Assembly (NCBI RefSeq): GCF_023016085.1
Contig: NZ_JALKBF010000001.1
Coordinates: forward strand, 1,984,001-2,048,000
Direction: 5' to 3'
Source of the DNA: Aliiroseovarius sp. F47248L
GTDB taxonomy: Bacteria > Pseudomonadota > Alphaproteobacteria > Rhodobacterales > Rhodobacteraceae
Length of the DNA stretch: 64,000 bases
Shown: positions 1 to 8,590 of the stretch, piece after piece
Layout of the letters: the number at the start of each line of letters is the position of its first letter
Numbering within the stretch: position 1 is the stretch's first letter
Made by a program: the position numbers and the translations under genes
Notes under the pieces: model-generated
The model's input: the letters and a program-made list of their open reading frames with translations, nothing else
What the model was told of the DNA's origin: nothing
The model's database searches: none

Positions 1-742
1 CAAGCCAGCCATTATAGACCATGCCGGAATACTTGTGTTGCGCCACCTTGGGCGTGCCCGTGGTTCCGCCTGTGTGGAAATAGGCCGCCACGCGATCTTC
101 AGGCGTGTCGGTGAAATCAAGTGTTTTATTTTGGCGTGACATCTCGGTCACAAAATCCAACACACGGGCCTTATGCGCCACCGGGTTCTTGGGGCGCAGC
201 AGCGGTACCAACCAGCTTTTCGGTGGGCTGAGATAACGGTTCAGGTCGATCTCAAGCACGGTGTGAATATCGGGGGCCATCGCCACCGACTTGGCCGCCA
301 GTTGCGCAACTTCGGATTTCGGGAAAGATCTTAGCGTGACCAACACTTTGGCCCCGGTTTCACGCAGGATACCAGACACTTGCTCGGCATCCAGAAGCGG
401 GTTGATTGGGTTGACGATACCCGCGATGCCACCCCCCATCAGGGTGTAAATCGTCTCATTACAGTTGGGCAAAAGGAAGGCGACGACATCCTTTTCGCCT
501 ATTCCTAGCGACCGAAACAGGTTTGCCGCCTGACAGGACCGATCAAGCATATGCTGCCATGTGACGGTTTCCTTGGCGTCCGTTGGTCCCGATGTCAGTT
601 GATACGATGCCGCAGGCCGATCCGGGAAGTTCTTCGCCGTCCTTTCCAACATTTGATATAGCGTAACAGGCTTGTCGCGCGCATCCCAACTCATCTCGGC
701 TTCGACCGCATTACGATCTTTCATCGAGCCAAAATCATACAT
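1..742 (-). CDS. Acyl-CoA synthetase (AMP-forming), 3'-truncated by window edge
   Basis: Reads leftward off the window, so only about the first 247 residues are present. The start is the ATG at 742, preceded by a good GGAGG-type ribosome site. The adenylate-forming P-loop TGGTTGTPK lies near residues 224-232, and the N-terminal half has the usual AMP-binding layout. The family activates a carboxylic acid to its acyl-CoA through an acyl-adenylate in the cytoplasm; the substrate cannot be told from this half. It lies 134 nt downstream of the ABC exporter on the same strand and may share its transcript. The class is secure, the substrate unknown. Confidence 0.88.
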   Translation of the reverse strand, partial: MYDFGSMKDRNAVEAEMSWDARDKPVTLYQMLERTAKNFPDRPAASYQLTSGPTDAKETVTWQHMLDRSCQAANLFRSLGIGEKDVVAFLLPNCNETIYTLMGGGIAGIVNPINPLLDAEQVSGILRETGAKVLVTLRSFPKSEVAQLAAKSVAMAPDIHTVLEIDLNRYLSPPKSWLVPLLRPKNPVAHKARVLDFVTEMSRQNKTLDFTDTPEDRVAAYFHTGGTTGTPKVAQHKYSGMVYNGWL

Positions 743-876
743 TCTTATTCCTCCCCTGCACCCGTAACAACGGGCGGTCGTTTGATCACAAGAATGCGGT
801 CAAAACACATGCCCCGCAAGTGTGACGTGACGTGGCGACTTTGGGTGACGCAAGGAGAGGTTTGCCGGTGAATGAT

Positions 877-2673
877 TCAGGCCATGCCTTCGGTAAACTG
901 CAAACGCGCGAGACGGGCATAAAGGCCATCCTGAGCCACCAGCTCGTCATGTGTGCCTTGGGCCACGATGCGGCCTTCGTCAAAGACGACAATGCGATCA
1001 GCCTTTTTCACTGTTGCTAACCGGTGGGCTACAATCAAAGTCGTGCGCCCTTGGGCCAGTTCGTCCACCGCCTGTTGAACCAAACGTTCGCTTTCGGCAT
1101 CAAGTGCCGATGTGGCCTCGTCCAGCAATAGGATCGGTGCATCGCGCAGTATCGCGCGAGCTATGGCAATGCGCTGCTTTTGCCCACCCGACAACATCAC
1201 GCCGCGTTCGCCTACATAGGTGTCGTAACCTTCGGGCAGACGCTCCAGAAACTCATGGGCGGCCGCGGCGCGGGCAGCGGCTTCGACCTCGGTATCCGTC
1301 GCATCGGGACGACCAAACCGGATGTTCTCACGCGCAGAGGCTGCGAAGATCACCGCGTCCTGCGGCACCAGCGCCACGTATTTGCGGAACTCATCCCGGC
1401 GCATTTGGCGCAGATCGACACCATCCAGCTTCACCGCGCCGCTTTCCGGGTCATAAAACCGCTGAATCAGTTGTATGATCGTCGATTTACCTGCCCCGGA
1501 CGGGCCGACCAGCGCGACCGTTTCACCCGGTGCCACGTTCAGCGAAATGCCCTCCAACGCAGCCTGATTGGGGCGTGCGGGATAATGGAAGGTGACATCT
1601 TCGAATGCAATCTCGCCTTTCGGACGCTCGGTAATGGCAATCGGGTTCGTGGGATCTTTCACCGCGTCTTCGGCATTCAGAAGTTCGACCAGACGCTCGG
1701 TGGCGCCTGCGGCGCGTTGCAATTCGCTCCAGATCTCGGACAGCGCACCGACAGCACCGGCAACCATCACCGAATAGATCACGAACTGAACCAGCGCCCC
1801 GATCGAGATATTGCCCGCCGTCACGTCGCGCATCCCGATCCAAAGCACGCCCACAACGCCTGAGAAAATGAGCGATATCACGATCACTGTCATCACGGCA
1901 CGGGTGCCAATCCGGCGTTTGGCCGAAATGAAACTTTCCTCGGTCAGCCCGGAAAACTCGCCACGGCTCAGGTCTTCGTGGGTGAAGGCTTGCACGGTCT
2001 GGACGGACAACAATGCCTCGGATGCATTGCCCGAGCTTTTAGCGATCCATTCCTGGTTCTCGCGACCCAGCACACGCAAACGTCGGCCCAGAACAATGAT
2101 CGGCACGATCACAATCGGCACAATCAACAGAACCAGTCCCGTCAGCTTGGCTGATGTAAGCAACATCAGGACCATACCGCCTAAAAAGATAAAGACGTTG
2201 CGCAAGGCTACCGAAACGGACGACCCGATCACCGACAGGATCAGCGTGGTATCAGTGGTGATGCGGCTCAGCACCTCGCCAGTCATGATGTTTTCATAGA
2301 AAGACGGGCTCATCCCGACCACACGGTCAAAGACCGCTTTGCGAATATCGGCCACGACCCGTTCACCCAACCGCGTCACTAGGTAATAGCGCAGCCCGGT
2401 CCCCAGGGCGAGCAAGCTGGCAACCACTAGAGCCGCCAGAAAATACTTATCGAGCAGTTGCGTGGTGGCTTCCCCAAACCCATCCACGACCCGGCGCACT
2501 GCAATTGGCAGGATCAGCGAAATGCCCGCAGTGAACACCAGCGCGCAAAACGCCGCCAATATCCAGATCCGATAGGGCAGCATGAACGGCCACAACCCGG
2601 ACAGTGCACCGATGCGTTTGGATTTCTCGCGCTCGTCCATTTCAACGCTGGACGCCCCTGCCTGTCTTGCCAT
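877..2673 (-). CDS. ABC transporter, fused permease/ATPase (MsbA-like exporter)
   Basis: About 598 aa: an N-terminal six-helix type I exporter domain (residues ~30-320) followed by a nucleotide-binding domain. Walker A GPSGAGKST is near residue 390, signature LSGGQKQR near 492 and Walker B ILLLDEATSALD near 515. A half-transporter that should work as a homodimer in the inner membrane, exporting lipid or another amphipathic substrate. The open frame extends upstream to 2775, but the ATG at 2673 has an AAAGGAG site and starts MARQAGASS, so I use it. Divergent from the lipoprotein gene at 2864. Substrate not predictable. Confidence 0.9.
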   Translation of the reverse strand: MARQAGASSVEMDEREKSKRIGALSGLWPFMLPYRIWILAAFCALVFTAGISLILPIAVRRVVDGFGEATTQLLDKYFLAALVVASLLALGTGLRYYLVTRLGERVVADIRKAVFDRVVGMSPSFYENIMTGEVLSRITTDTTLILSVIGSSVSVALRNVFIFLGGMVLMLLTSAKLTGLVLLIVPIVIVPIIVLGRRLRVLGRENQEWIAKSSGNASEALLSVQTVQAFTHEDLSRGEFSGLTEESFISAKRRIGTRAVMTVIVISLIFSGVVGVLWIGMRDVTAGNISIGALVQFVIYSVMVAGAVGALSEIWSELQRAAGATERLVELLNAEDAVKDPTNPIAITERPKGEIAFEDVTFHYPARPNQAALEGISLNVAPGETVALVGPSGAGKSTIIQLIQRFYDPESGAVKLDGVDLRQMRRDEFRKYVALVPQDAVIFAASARENIRFGRPDATDTEVEAAARAAAAHEFLERLPEGYDTYVGERGVMLSGGQKQRIAIARAILRDAPILLLDEATSALDAESERLVQQAVDELAQGRTTLIVAHRLATVKKADRIVVFDEGRIVAQGTHDELVAQDGLYARLARLQFTEGMA

Positions 2674-2863
2674 ATGACCCGCTCCTTTCGGGCAGAGATA
2701 GCCGGGCTCGGCGCAGCGCACAAGCCGAACTGCGGTTCTGGATTGTCGCAGATTGGGCAGGCGGCTTGCATTCAACGAAATGTGTGAAGGGTCGGCCTTT
2801 CAAATATCTGCAGCTGAATGTTATGATCGGCTGGTCCAATTGGCCGACAGAGGATCGCGCTTT

Positions 2864-3256
2864 ATGTTATTTCTCCACCGTATCCCGGCAATGTCAGGCC
2901 TTGTTCTTGCGCTGGGTCTAACGGGATGTGCAACGCCGCAACAACGCTGCATCGCCGGGGCAACCGCCGAGTATCACACACTGCAAGCCCAGATCAAAAC
3001 GGCCGAGACCAACATAGCGCGCGGCTATGCGCTGCATCGGCAATCCATTCCCATCACCAACACGCGCGTATGCTATGATAGCAACAAGAAACCTTATACC
3101 TGTCATCGGACAGCATTTCGCCAAATTGAAACGCCCGTCTCCATCGATATTGGGAATGAAAAAGCCAAGCTGGCAAGTTTGAAAAAGAAGCTCGCGACAG
3201 CGCAGCGCAAAGCGGTTGCGGGCACCAAAACCTGCCGTCAAACCTATCCCGAATGA
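2864..3256 (+). CDS. Small predicted lipoprotein, function unknown
   Basis: 130 aa. The N-terminus is a short hydrophobic signal ending in a lipobox (LGLTGC), so it is probably lipidated and periplasm-facing. The mature part has several cysteines (TRVCYDSNKKPYTCHR and a C-terminal TCRQ) and a Lys/Ala-rich, probably helical C-terminal half. No family recognised. The start at 2864 is chosen because AGGA precedes it; an ATG at 2891 would give a shorter but still valid lipoprotein signal. Its stop overlaps the start of the YdcF-like gene (ATGA at 3253), so the two are probably translationally coupled. Confidence 0.7.
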   Translation: MLFLHRIPAMSGLVLALGLTGCATPQQRCIAGATAEYHTLQAQIKTAETNIARGYALHRQSIPITNTRVCYDSNKKPYTCHRTAFRQIETPVSIDIGNEKAKLASLKKKLATAQRKAVAGTKTCRQTYPE

Positions 3257-3747
3257 CCGGCGTCGCCATTGTTCTGGGGGCAGCAGTGCGGCCAGACGGG
3301 TCGCCCTCACCTGCCCTTCAGCGGCGCGCCATGGCGGCGGCTGATCTGTATCTGCGCGGGCAGGTTGATCAGATCATCGCATCGGGTGGCGTACCCCGTG
3401 CGGGCCGCAGTGAAGCCGATGTAATCTCTGAAGTTTGCGTTCAGGCGGGGGTTCCAGCTTCCGCGATATTGATCGAAGATACGTCGCGCAACACGCTGGA
3501 AAATATCAAAAACTCGAAACCGCTTCTGCCGCCCGACGCGCAGGTCGTGCTGGTCACGGATCGCTATCATGCGTACCGTGCGCGATTGACAGCCCGCGAG
3601 TTCGGGCTAACCCCTGTCAGCGTTTCACCTGCATTGCGTCCGAACAAACTTCATAGGATCATGCGGGGATATCTCAGGGAAATCGCAGCCGTCACGCTCT
3701 ATGTCCTACGCCGCGCGCAACGGTTCATTTTGCGACAGTCACCGTAA
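3253..3747 (+). CDS. YdcF/SanA family protein (DUF218)
   Basis: 164 aa with DUF218 hallmarks: an opening VLGAAVRPDGSPS, the IASGG segment near residue 43, the SRNTLENI motif near 80 and VTDRYHAYRA near 98. Family members (YdcF, ElyC, SanA) are linked to envelope functions in other bacteria, but their biochemistry is poorly defined. No obvious N-terminal membrane anchor here, unlike ElyC. Overlaps the upstream lipoprotein gene by 4 nt, and its 3' end overlaps the convergent gene at 3725 by 23 nt. Confidence 0.8.
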   Translation: MTGVAIVLGAAVRPDGSPSPALQRRAMAAADLYLRGQVDQIIASGGVPRAGRSEADVISEVCVQAGVPASAILIEDTSRNTLENIKNSKPLLPPDAQVVLVTDRYHAYRARLTAREFGLTPVSVSPALRPNKLHRIMRGYLREIAAVTLYVLRRAQRFILRQSP

Positions 3748-4165
3748 GAGATGTACCGGTATTGCCACTTCCATAGATGCGCACGAACACGGTCGCCCCG
3801 CCCTGCACCAAACGTTTCGCGGCTTGCGGATCAATGGATCCATTCATCACCATACGTTCCATGATTTTGCGATTGTTGATTGACCCAAAAAACGGGTCGA
3901 ATTCATCGCCGGGTTGGCTGATCCCGAACCGATGGAAATTGGCGCGGTCCTGACGCAGAATTTGCCAGGGCTGGTTAAGCCGCCCACCGTTGGAATTGAA
4001 CAGATCTGGTTGGCCGATATAGGCTACGTATGAGCCGATCAGCTCTTGCGCGCTGGCAGCAGTGCCACTGAAAGACGCCATTGCCAATCCTGCCGCCAAT
4101 GCAGCAGCTGGCAAGCCAAACAGTCGTTTTCTGGCCATTCGCGCCATATCGTCACTCTTATCCAT
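3725..4165 (-). CDS. Exported hypothetical protein
   Basis: 146 aa from the ATG at 4165, or 140 aa from the ATG at 4147 (MARMARKRLFG). A Sec-type signal peptide ending near ASAQE leaves a mature domain of ~110 residues containing DLFNSNGGRLNQPWQILRQD. No family recognised. It is likely periplasmic. It shares a minus-strand run with the rhodanese and ABM genes. The tail-to-tail overlap with the YdcF gene is 23 nt, with no obvious terminator between them. Confidence 0.65.
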   Translation of the reverse strand: MDKSDDMARMARKRLFGLPAAALAAGLAMASFSGTAASAQELIGSYVAYIGQPDLFNSNGGRLNQPWQILRQDRANFHRFGISQPGDEFDPFFGSINNRKIMERMVMNGSIDPQAAKRLVQGGATVFVRIYGSGNTGTSLTVTVAK

Positions 4166-4289
4166 TCACCCAACTTGGGGATGTCGATGCAAAGGGTCAA
4201 TGGCTGGGTTCAGATGCTGTCGCCTCTGCCCCTATTATGCAACGCAATGCATTCGACACTTCAGGGCCCCGACGTACCAGACCATGCGG

Positions 4290-4877
4290 CTATTGAGGAT
4301 CAGACACTGTCAGCCCCAACAGGCGCCAAGCCTGCATCCCCCCACGATAATAATGGATCTTGTCTGCGGGAAATCCGGCTTCGATCATCCGTCGCGCAGC
4401 AGTGGGCGACTGACCGCACCAGTTGCCATTGCAAAACAAAGCAACAGGTTTAGCGCCCTCGCAATCGAACCCGTCAAAATCAATCTCGCACCCCAGTTCG
4501 TCCAGACGATCCGGTGCCTCGTTATAGGGGATCGAGATGGCACCGGGGATCGTGCCGCCTGCGTGATCGGCCGGCACGCGGCTATCGACCACAATCACCT
4601 CTGGGTCTTGCAGCATGTCCAGCAACTCAAGCTCACCAATCGGCGTCACACCGGGGGCGGGCACCATCGGCTGCACACAAAAATTAGGGCACGCACGAGA
4701 GGTCCGCGCCCATTCCCCGGTGATCATGTTGCTCTGATCAGGATTGCGCGAGATTTCCACCGTGCCAGATGCGGTCTCGACCGTCACTGATGGCACGTCC
4801 GGGCGAATGTTCACCCCATCCGCAAATGCAGGTGCCGCCAAAAGCGCGGCAGCAACTACGAAGATAGTCTTTTTCAT
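4290..4877 (-). CDS. Exported rhodanese-domain protein
   Basis: 195 aa. The start at 4877 (MKKTIFVVAAALLAAPAFA) is preceded by AAAGGGA; the frame could also open at a GTG six codons earlier. After a clear signal peptide, a single rhodanese domain runs from about residue 75 (EVIVVDSRV) to the C-terminus, with active-site cysteine in CNGNWCGQS and the closing YYRGGMQAW motif. A periplasmic sulfurtransferase or redox role is likely. A second cysteine sits four residues after the first, unusual for the active loop and compatible with thiol-disulfide chemistry. Lies 22 nt after the ABM-like gene. Confidence 0.85.
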   Translation of the reverse strand: MKKTIFVVAAALLAAPAFADGVNIRPDVPSVTVETASGTVEISRNPDQSNMITGEWARTSRACPNFCVQPMVPAPGVTPIGELELLDMLQDPEVIVVDSRVPADHAGGTIPGAISIPYNEAPDRLDELGCEIDFDGFDCEGAKPVALFCNGNWCGQSPTAARRMIEAGFPADKIHYYRGGMQAWRLLGLTVSDPQ

Positions 4878-4898
4878 TCTGTTCCCTTTCAGCACTGC

Positions 4899-5219
4899 TC
4901 AGTCGAAGGTTTCGAACACGTCATACATGACTGGCTCGAAGCTCTTGCACAGGGTCGCGATCACACGGTTCCGCTCGCGCATTTCGCCGGTGCGCAGCAT
5001 GGCCTGAAAATCCTCGCGCCGCTTCCATTGTGAATAGTTGGCAATCCGTGTCTGCGCGTCGTTGACATGCAGACCAGCAGCTACAAATCCGGGCTGCTTT
5101 GAAATGAACTGCTGATAGGCATCGGTCAGCGCGTCCAGCAAATCCTGACAAGTGCCGGGCGTCATTTCGAACGTAGTGATAACGGTTTGATAGTCGGGGG
5201 CTTTGCTGATCTTGGGCAT
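4899..5219 (-). CDS. Dimeric alpha/beta-barrel protein, antibiotic biosynthesis monooxygenase (ABM)-like
   Basis: 106 aa, the normal ABM length. Visible features are an alternating strand/helix pattern, the AYQQFISKQPGFVAAGLH segment and NYSQWKRREDFQAML, both characteristic of ABM domains, which form ferredoxin-like dimers. Substrate unknown; members range from quinol monooxygenases to heme-degrading enzymes, and nothing here distinguishes them. Start ATG at 5219 with AGGAGGAA just upstream. Probably co-transcribed with the rhodanese gene. Confidence 0.75.
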   Translation of the reverse strand: MPKISKAPDYQTVITTFEMTPGTCQDLLDALTDAYQQFISKQPGFVAAGLHVNDAQTRIANYSQWKRREDFQAMLRTGEMRERNRVIATLCKSFEPVMYDVFETFD

Positions 5220-5326
5220 GGCTTCCTCCTGTTGATAAGGAAAGCCTAGTCCCTTTCACGCGTCAGATGAACATCGGATTTAGGGGTGGGCGGAAATGGC
5301 TCACCCCAGTCCGCATCATCTACCGG

Positions 5327-5722
5327 TTAGTCGAAGTCGAATATCTCGGACAATATCGACTTACGGCGCTTGCGTTTGTATCGCTTCGCATGGCGATAAT
5401 CATCGTCATCATAGTCGTCGTCATCATCGTCATAACGATTACGTGCCCTGCGTGACGGCTTCTTGTATCGGCGATCCTCATAATCTTCCCGCCGGGCTGT
5501 GCGGGGCTCATCAGTGGTGATCGGGCCTGGCAGGTCAGGCGGATCGGCAGGCACCGGGGTCGGATCGGGATCCGGCAAAACGACAGCCGGAGTGGCCTTT
5601 TCAATTATTTTGTCCAACTCACCCCGATCTAGCCAGACACCCCGACAGTCTGGGCAATAGTCGATTTCGACGCCGTGGCGTTCCATCATCAATAGTTCAG
5701 TTCCATCAATCGGGCATTTCAT
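5327..5722 (-). CDS. TFIIB-type zinc-ribbon protein with Asp-rich/basic tail
   Basis: 131 aa from the ATG at 5722 (GGAGGAG upstream); the open frame extends to 5923 but would run into the UspA gene. N-terminal zinc ribbon: CPIDG near residue 3 and CPDCRGVWLDRGELD near residue 23, the zf-TFIIB signature. A Pro-rich linker follows, then a striking tail with a run of aspartates (DDDDDDYDDDD) and a strongly basic segment (HAKRYKRKRRKS) before ILSEIFDFD. Zinc binding is well supported; function unknown. The Asp run gives a GAT/GAC low-complexity tract in the DNA at 5399-5434. Confidence 0.82.
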   Translation of the reverse strand: MKCPIDGTELLMMERHGVEIDYCPDCRGVWLDRGELDKIIEKATPAVVLPDPDPTPVPADPPDLPGPITTDEPRTARREDYEDRRYKKPSRRARNRYDDDDDDYDDDDYRHAKRYKRKRRKSILSEIFDFD

Positions 5723-5764
5723 ATGCTGGCTCCTCCTGCCTTGCTGAACAATGATGTAGGTATG

Positions 5765-5788
5765 AAAAAGCGGGCCGCAAGTGCCCGC
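5765..5788 (-). terminator. Rho-independent terminator downstream of the UspA gene
   Basis: On the minus strand GCGGGC (5788-5783), a 7-nt loop and GCCCGC (5775-5770) are followed by five T. It sits 27 nt after the UspA stop and separates that gene from the zinc-ribbon gene. Confidence 0.75.
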
Positions 5789-5814
5789 ATTTCCAACAAT
5801 ATATGATCGGCAAT

Positions 5815-6222
5815 CTACCGCGACACATGCACAGCGCAAGGCGCATGACGCACAACGCGGGCTGCAGTTGAGCCAAGGAAAAAGTCGGTCAAGCCCGGCC
5901 GGTGCGACGCCACGACAATGCAATCAACCCCGTGGTGCTTGGCGTAATCCACAATGGCGTGACCCGCATGACCTGAAATAACCTTGATGGCGATACCGTC
6001 TTCTCCGGCCAGTTCTTCTTTCATCCGCACCTGTAGCTCATGCACGTTTTCTTCCAACTGGCCTTCGGGCAAGTATTGGGCGACATAAGCTGGCACTTCT
6101 TCCATCACATGAAGGGCCGTGATTTTGGCCCCTTTCTCGGCGATGGCTTTCGCAATGCTCAGCGCTTCTTTGGTGTCTCGCTCATGATCCAAAGCGATCG
6201 GCACAAGGACATTTTTATACAT
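5815..6222 (-). CDS. Universal stress protein, UspA family
   Basis: 135 aa, the normal length for a single Usp domain. Begins MYKNVLVPIALDHE; the nucleotide-binding pattern near the C-terminus reads VVASHRPGLTDFFLGSTA, close to the ATP-binding G-2x-G-9x-G(S/T) motif, though the first glycine region is modified. Cytoplasmic stress protein. Start ATG at 6222 with AGGAGC 8 nt upstream; the open frame reaching 6354 lacks a site. Monocistronic to judge from the terminator just downstream. Confidence 0.9.
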   Translation of the reverse strand: MYKNVLVPIALDHERDTKEALSIAKAIAEKGAKITALHVMEEVPAYVAQYLPEGQLEENVHELQVRMKEELAGEDGIAIKVISGHAGHAIVDYAKHHGVDCIVVASHRPGLTDFFLGSTAARVVRHAPCAVHVSR

Positions 6223-6528
6223 CTTGGTGCTCCTGTGTTTAAGTGTTCCGTTTCCCCATCTGGATACGTTACCCGGTGGCGCGCAACCATGATACAGGTC
6301 AATTGGCACCACACCACCGCCCCCAGAGCAGCTTTCCTTGACAGCAAGGGGCAAGCGGTCTATTTCCGCCCCAACTCCGGGAGTCGTTATGCTTCCGGTC
6401 CCATGGCTTTTGCCGGGATCGCCCCCTGTCAGCGCGTCGCGCCCACAGGGGCGTCACTGGTTTGAAGTTTGGAAATGCGCAGCCCGTCCCTTATCTAAGG
6501 GTAAACGAAACGGCAAAGGAGCCGAGAT
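6223..6528. other. Intergenic region between uspA-like gene and ffh
   Basis: 306 bp divergent region with no credible gene. It should hold both promoters. Two structures stand out: a GC-rich hairpin at 6423-6451 (CCCCTGT/ACAGGGG arms with an inner GCGC stem) lacking a T-tract, and a 14-bp palindrome CCCTTATCTAAGGG at 6488-6501, 28 bp before the ffh start. No convincing -35/-10 pair was found. Confidence 0.5.
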
Positions 6529-8025
6529 ATGTTCGAGAGCCTGTCAGATCGCCTATCCGGTGTCTTTGACCGCCTGACGAAACAGGGTGCGCTGTCCGAG
6601 GATGATGTGAAAACTGCGCTTCGTGAGGTTCGTGTGGCCTTGCTTGAGGCTGACGTTTCACTGCCTGTGGCGCGCGACTTCGTCAAGAAAGTGCAAGAAC
6701 AGGCCACTGGTCAGGCCGTCACGAAGTCCGTAACGCCTGGCCAGCAGGTCGTGAAGATCGTTCATGACGCATTGGTCGAAGTTCTGACCGGCGAAGGTGA
6801 ACCCGGTGCCCTGAAGATCGACAGCCCCCCCGCGCCCATCCTGATGGTCGGTCTGCAAGGCGGTGGCAAGACGACCACGACTGCCAAACTGGCAAAACGT
6901 CTGCAAGAAAAAGATGGCAAGCGCGTGTTGATGGCTTCTCTCGACGTCTATCGCCCGGCCGCCATGGACCAGTTGGCAATTTTGGGCACTCAGATCGGTG
7001 TCGACACACTACCGATCGTCCCGGGTCAAAAACCTGTCGACATTGCCAAACGCGCCAAACAGCAAGCGACGATGGGCGGCTATGACGTCTATATGCTCGA
7101 CACGGCTGGCCGTTTGCACATCGACGAAGTCCTGATGGGCGAAGTCGAGCAAGTCTCGGCCGTTGTGAGCCCGCGTGAAACACTGCTTGTGGTCGATGGC
7201 CTGACCGGTCAGGTCGCGGTCGAAGTCGCGCAGGAATTTGACGACAAGGTCGGCATTTCTGGCGTGGTTCTGACACGGATGGATGGCGACGGACGTGGCG
7301 GTGCCGCCCTGTCGATGCGCGCTGTGACCGGCAAGCCGATCAAATATGTCGGCCTTGGCGAAAAGATGGACGCGCTGGAAACCTTCGAACCTGAGCGGAT
7401 CGCCGGTCGTATCCTTGGCATGGGTGACATTGTTTCGCTGGTCGAAAAAGCGCAGGAAACCATCGAAGCCGAACAGGCCGAGCGCATGATGAAGCGCTTC
7501 CAAAAGGGTCAATTCAATATGAACGACCTGAAGATGCAGCTGGAACAAATGATCAAGATGGGCGGCATGCAAGGCGTCATGGGGATGATGCCGGGAATGG
7601 GCAAAATGGCCAAACAGGCTGAAGCGGCAGGCATGGACGACAAGCTGCTGAAGCAACAGATTGCCCTGATCCAGTCAATGACCAAACGCGAGCGTGCCAA
7701 CCCGCAAATTCTGCAAGCCAGCCGCAAAAAACGAATTGCCGCCGGGGCCGGGATGGAAGTGTCCGAGTTGAACAAGCTTCTAAAGATGCAGCGCCAGATG
7801 GGCGACATGATGAAGAAGATGGGCAAGATGGGCAAAGGCAAGATGCTGAAACAGGCCATGTCCGGCATGTTCGGCAAAGGTGGCGGCATGCCTCCTGGTA
7901 TGGATCCGTCGTCGATGGACCCGAAAGTGCTTGAACAAGCGGCTAAAGCGATGGGTGGCAAGCTGCCCGGTCTTGGTGGCGCTGGACTTCCCACCGGCCT
8001 GTCTGGATTTGGGAAGAAAAAGTAA
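6529..8025 (+). CDS. ffh: Signal recognition particle GTPase Ffh
   Basis: 498 aa, slightly long for Ffh. N domain (residues 1-85), then G domain with P-loop GLQGGGKTTTTAKL near residue 107, DTAGRLHID near 190 and TRMDGDGRGGA near 250, then a Met-rich M domain (~330-460) with many GMM/MGK repeats that bind 4.5S RNA and signal peptides. Targets ribosome-nascent chains to FtsY and SecYEG. Start ATG at 6529 with AAAGGAG 8 nt upstream. First gene of the plus-strand translation cluster; the next gene starts 1 nt after its stop. Confidence 0.98.
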   Translation: MFESLSDRLSGVFDRLTKQGALSEDDVKTALREVRVALLEADVSLPVARDFVKKVQEQATGQAVTKSVTPGQQVVKIVHDALVEVLTGEGEPGALKIDSPPAPILMVGLQGGGKTTTTAKLAKRLQEKDGKRVLMASLDVYRPAAMDQLAILGTQIGVDTLPIVPGQKPVDIAKRAKQQATMGGYDVYMLDTAGRLHIDEVLMGEVEQVSAVVSPRETLLVVDGLTGQVAVEVAQEFDDKVGISGVVLTRMDGDGRGGAALSMRAVTGKPIKYVGLGEKMDALETFEPERIAGRILGMGDIVSLVEKAQETIEAEQAERMMKRFQKGQFNMNDLKMQLEQMIKMGGMQGVMGMMPGMGKMAKQAEAAGMDDKLLKQQIALIQSMTKRERANPQILQASRKKRIAAGAGMEVSELNKLLKMQRQMGDMMKKMGKMGKGKMLKQAMSGMFGKGGGMPPGMDPSSMDPKVLEQAAKAMGGKLPGLGGAGLPTGLSGFGKKK

Positions 8026-8026
8026 C

Positions 8027-8590
8027 ATGATCTCGCCCGTCACTCTTCCCAGCCCCGGCGCCCATATAGCCGAAGCCGCACGCGCTACGCTTCCCGTTCT
8101 GTACACAGAACGGCTGGTGCTGCGCACGCCGATGTTGGAGGATTTCGCGGTGTTCCAACGGCTGTTCTCGTTACCTTCAGCGAAGTTCATGGGGCAGACG
8201 CTGGGTGACGAAGATATCTGGGCACAGTTTACAAATTACACCGCCGGATGGGTTCTGCGTGGTGACGGCATGTTCACCGTGAGTCACGATGACACCATTG
8301 TGGGCTTTGTCTTTGCCGGAGTCGAACCCGGCGACCAAGCCATTGAACTTGGCTTTTTCATCGCCCCAGACTCCCAACGACAGGGCTTTGCATTCGAGGC
8401 TGCCAATGCCGCCTTGGCGCATCTGCGCAGCATCGCGCCAGATCTGATCGTCAGCTATGTCGACCCGGCAAACACCGCCAGTCAAGCACTGGTCGTGAAA
8501 CTTGGAGGTCAACAGACAGGCACATTGGATGGGTCGCTGGTCTTCACTTATGCGCTGGACAGTGATGGTGGCCCGGAGGCGTATTCATGA
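8027..8590 (+). CDS. GNAT N-acetyltransferase (RimJ/RimL-like)
   Basis: 187 aa from the ATG at 8027, immediately after the ffh stop. The GNAT core shows TERLVLRTPMLEDF at residues ~30-43, ELGFFIAPDSQRQGFAFEA (motif A, acetyl-CoA pyrophosphate loop) near 108, and a C-terminal VDPANTASQALVVKLGG typical of RimJ/RimL relatives. Substrate unknown. Its stop overlaps the start of a second GNAT gene (ATGA), so the two are probably co-translated. The open frame extends into ffh, but that part is out-of-frame shadow. Confidence 0.85.
   Translation: MISPVTLPSPGAHIAEAARATLPVLYTERLVLRTPMLEDFAVFQRLFSLPSAKFMGQTLGDEDIWAQFTNYTAGWVLRGDGMFTVSHDDTIVGFVFAGVEPGDQAIELGFFIAPDSQRQGFAFEAANAALAHLRSIAPDLIVSYVDPANTASQALVVKLGGQQTGTLDGSLVFTYALDSDGGPEAYS

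Noticed and set aside
5399..5434. Trinucleotide repeat as a possible mobile or CRISPR-like repeat
   Set aside because: It simply encodes the poly-Asp tail of the zinc-ribbon protein.
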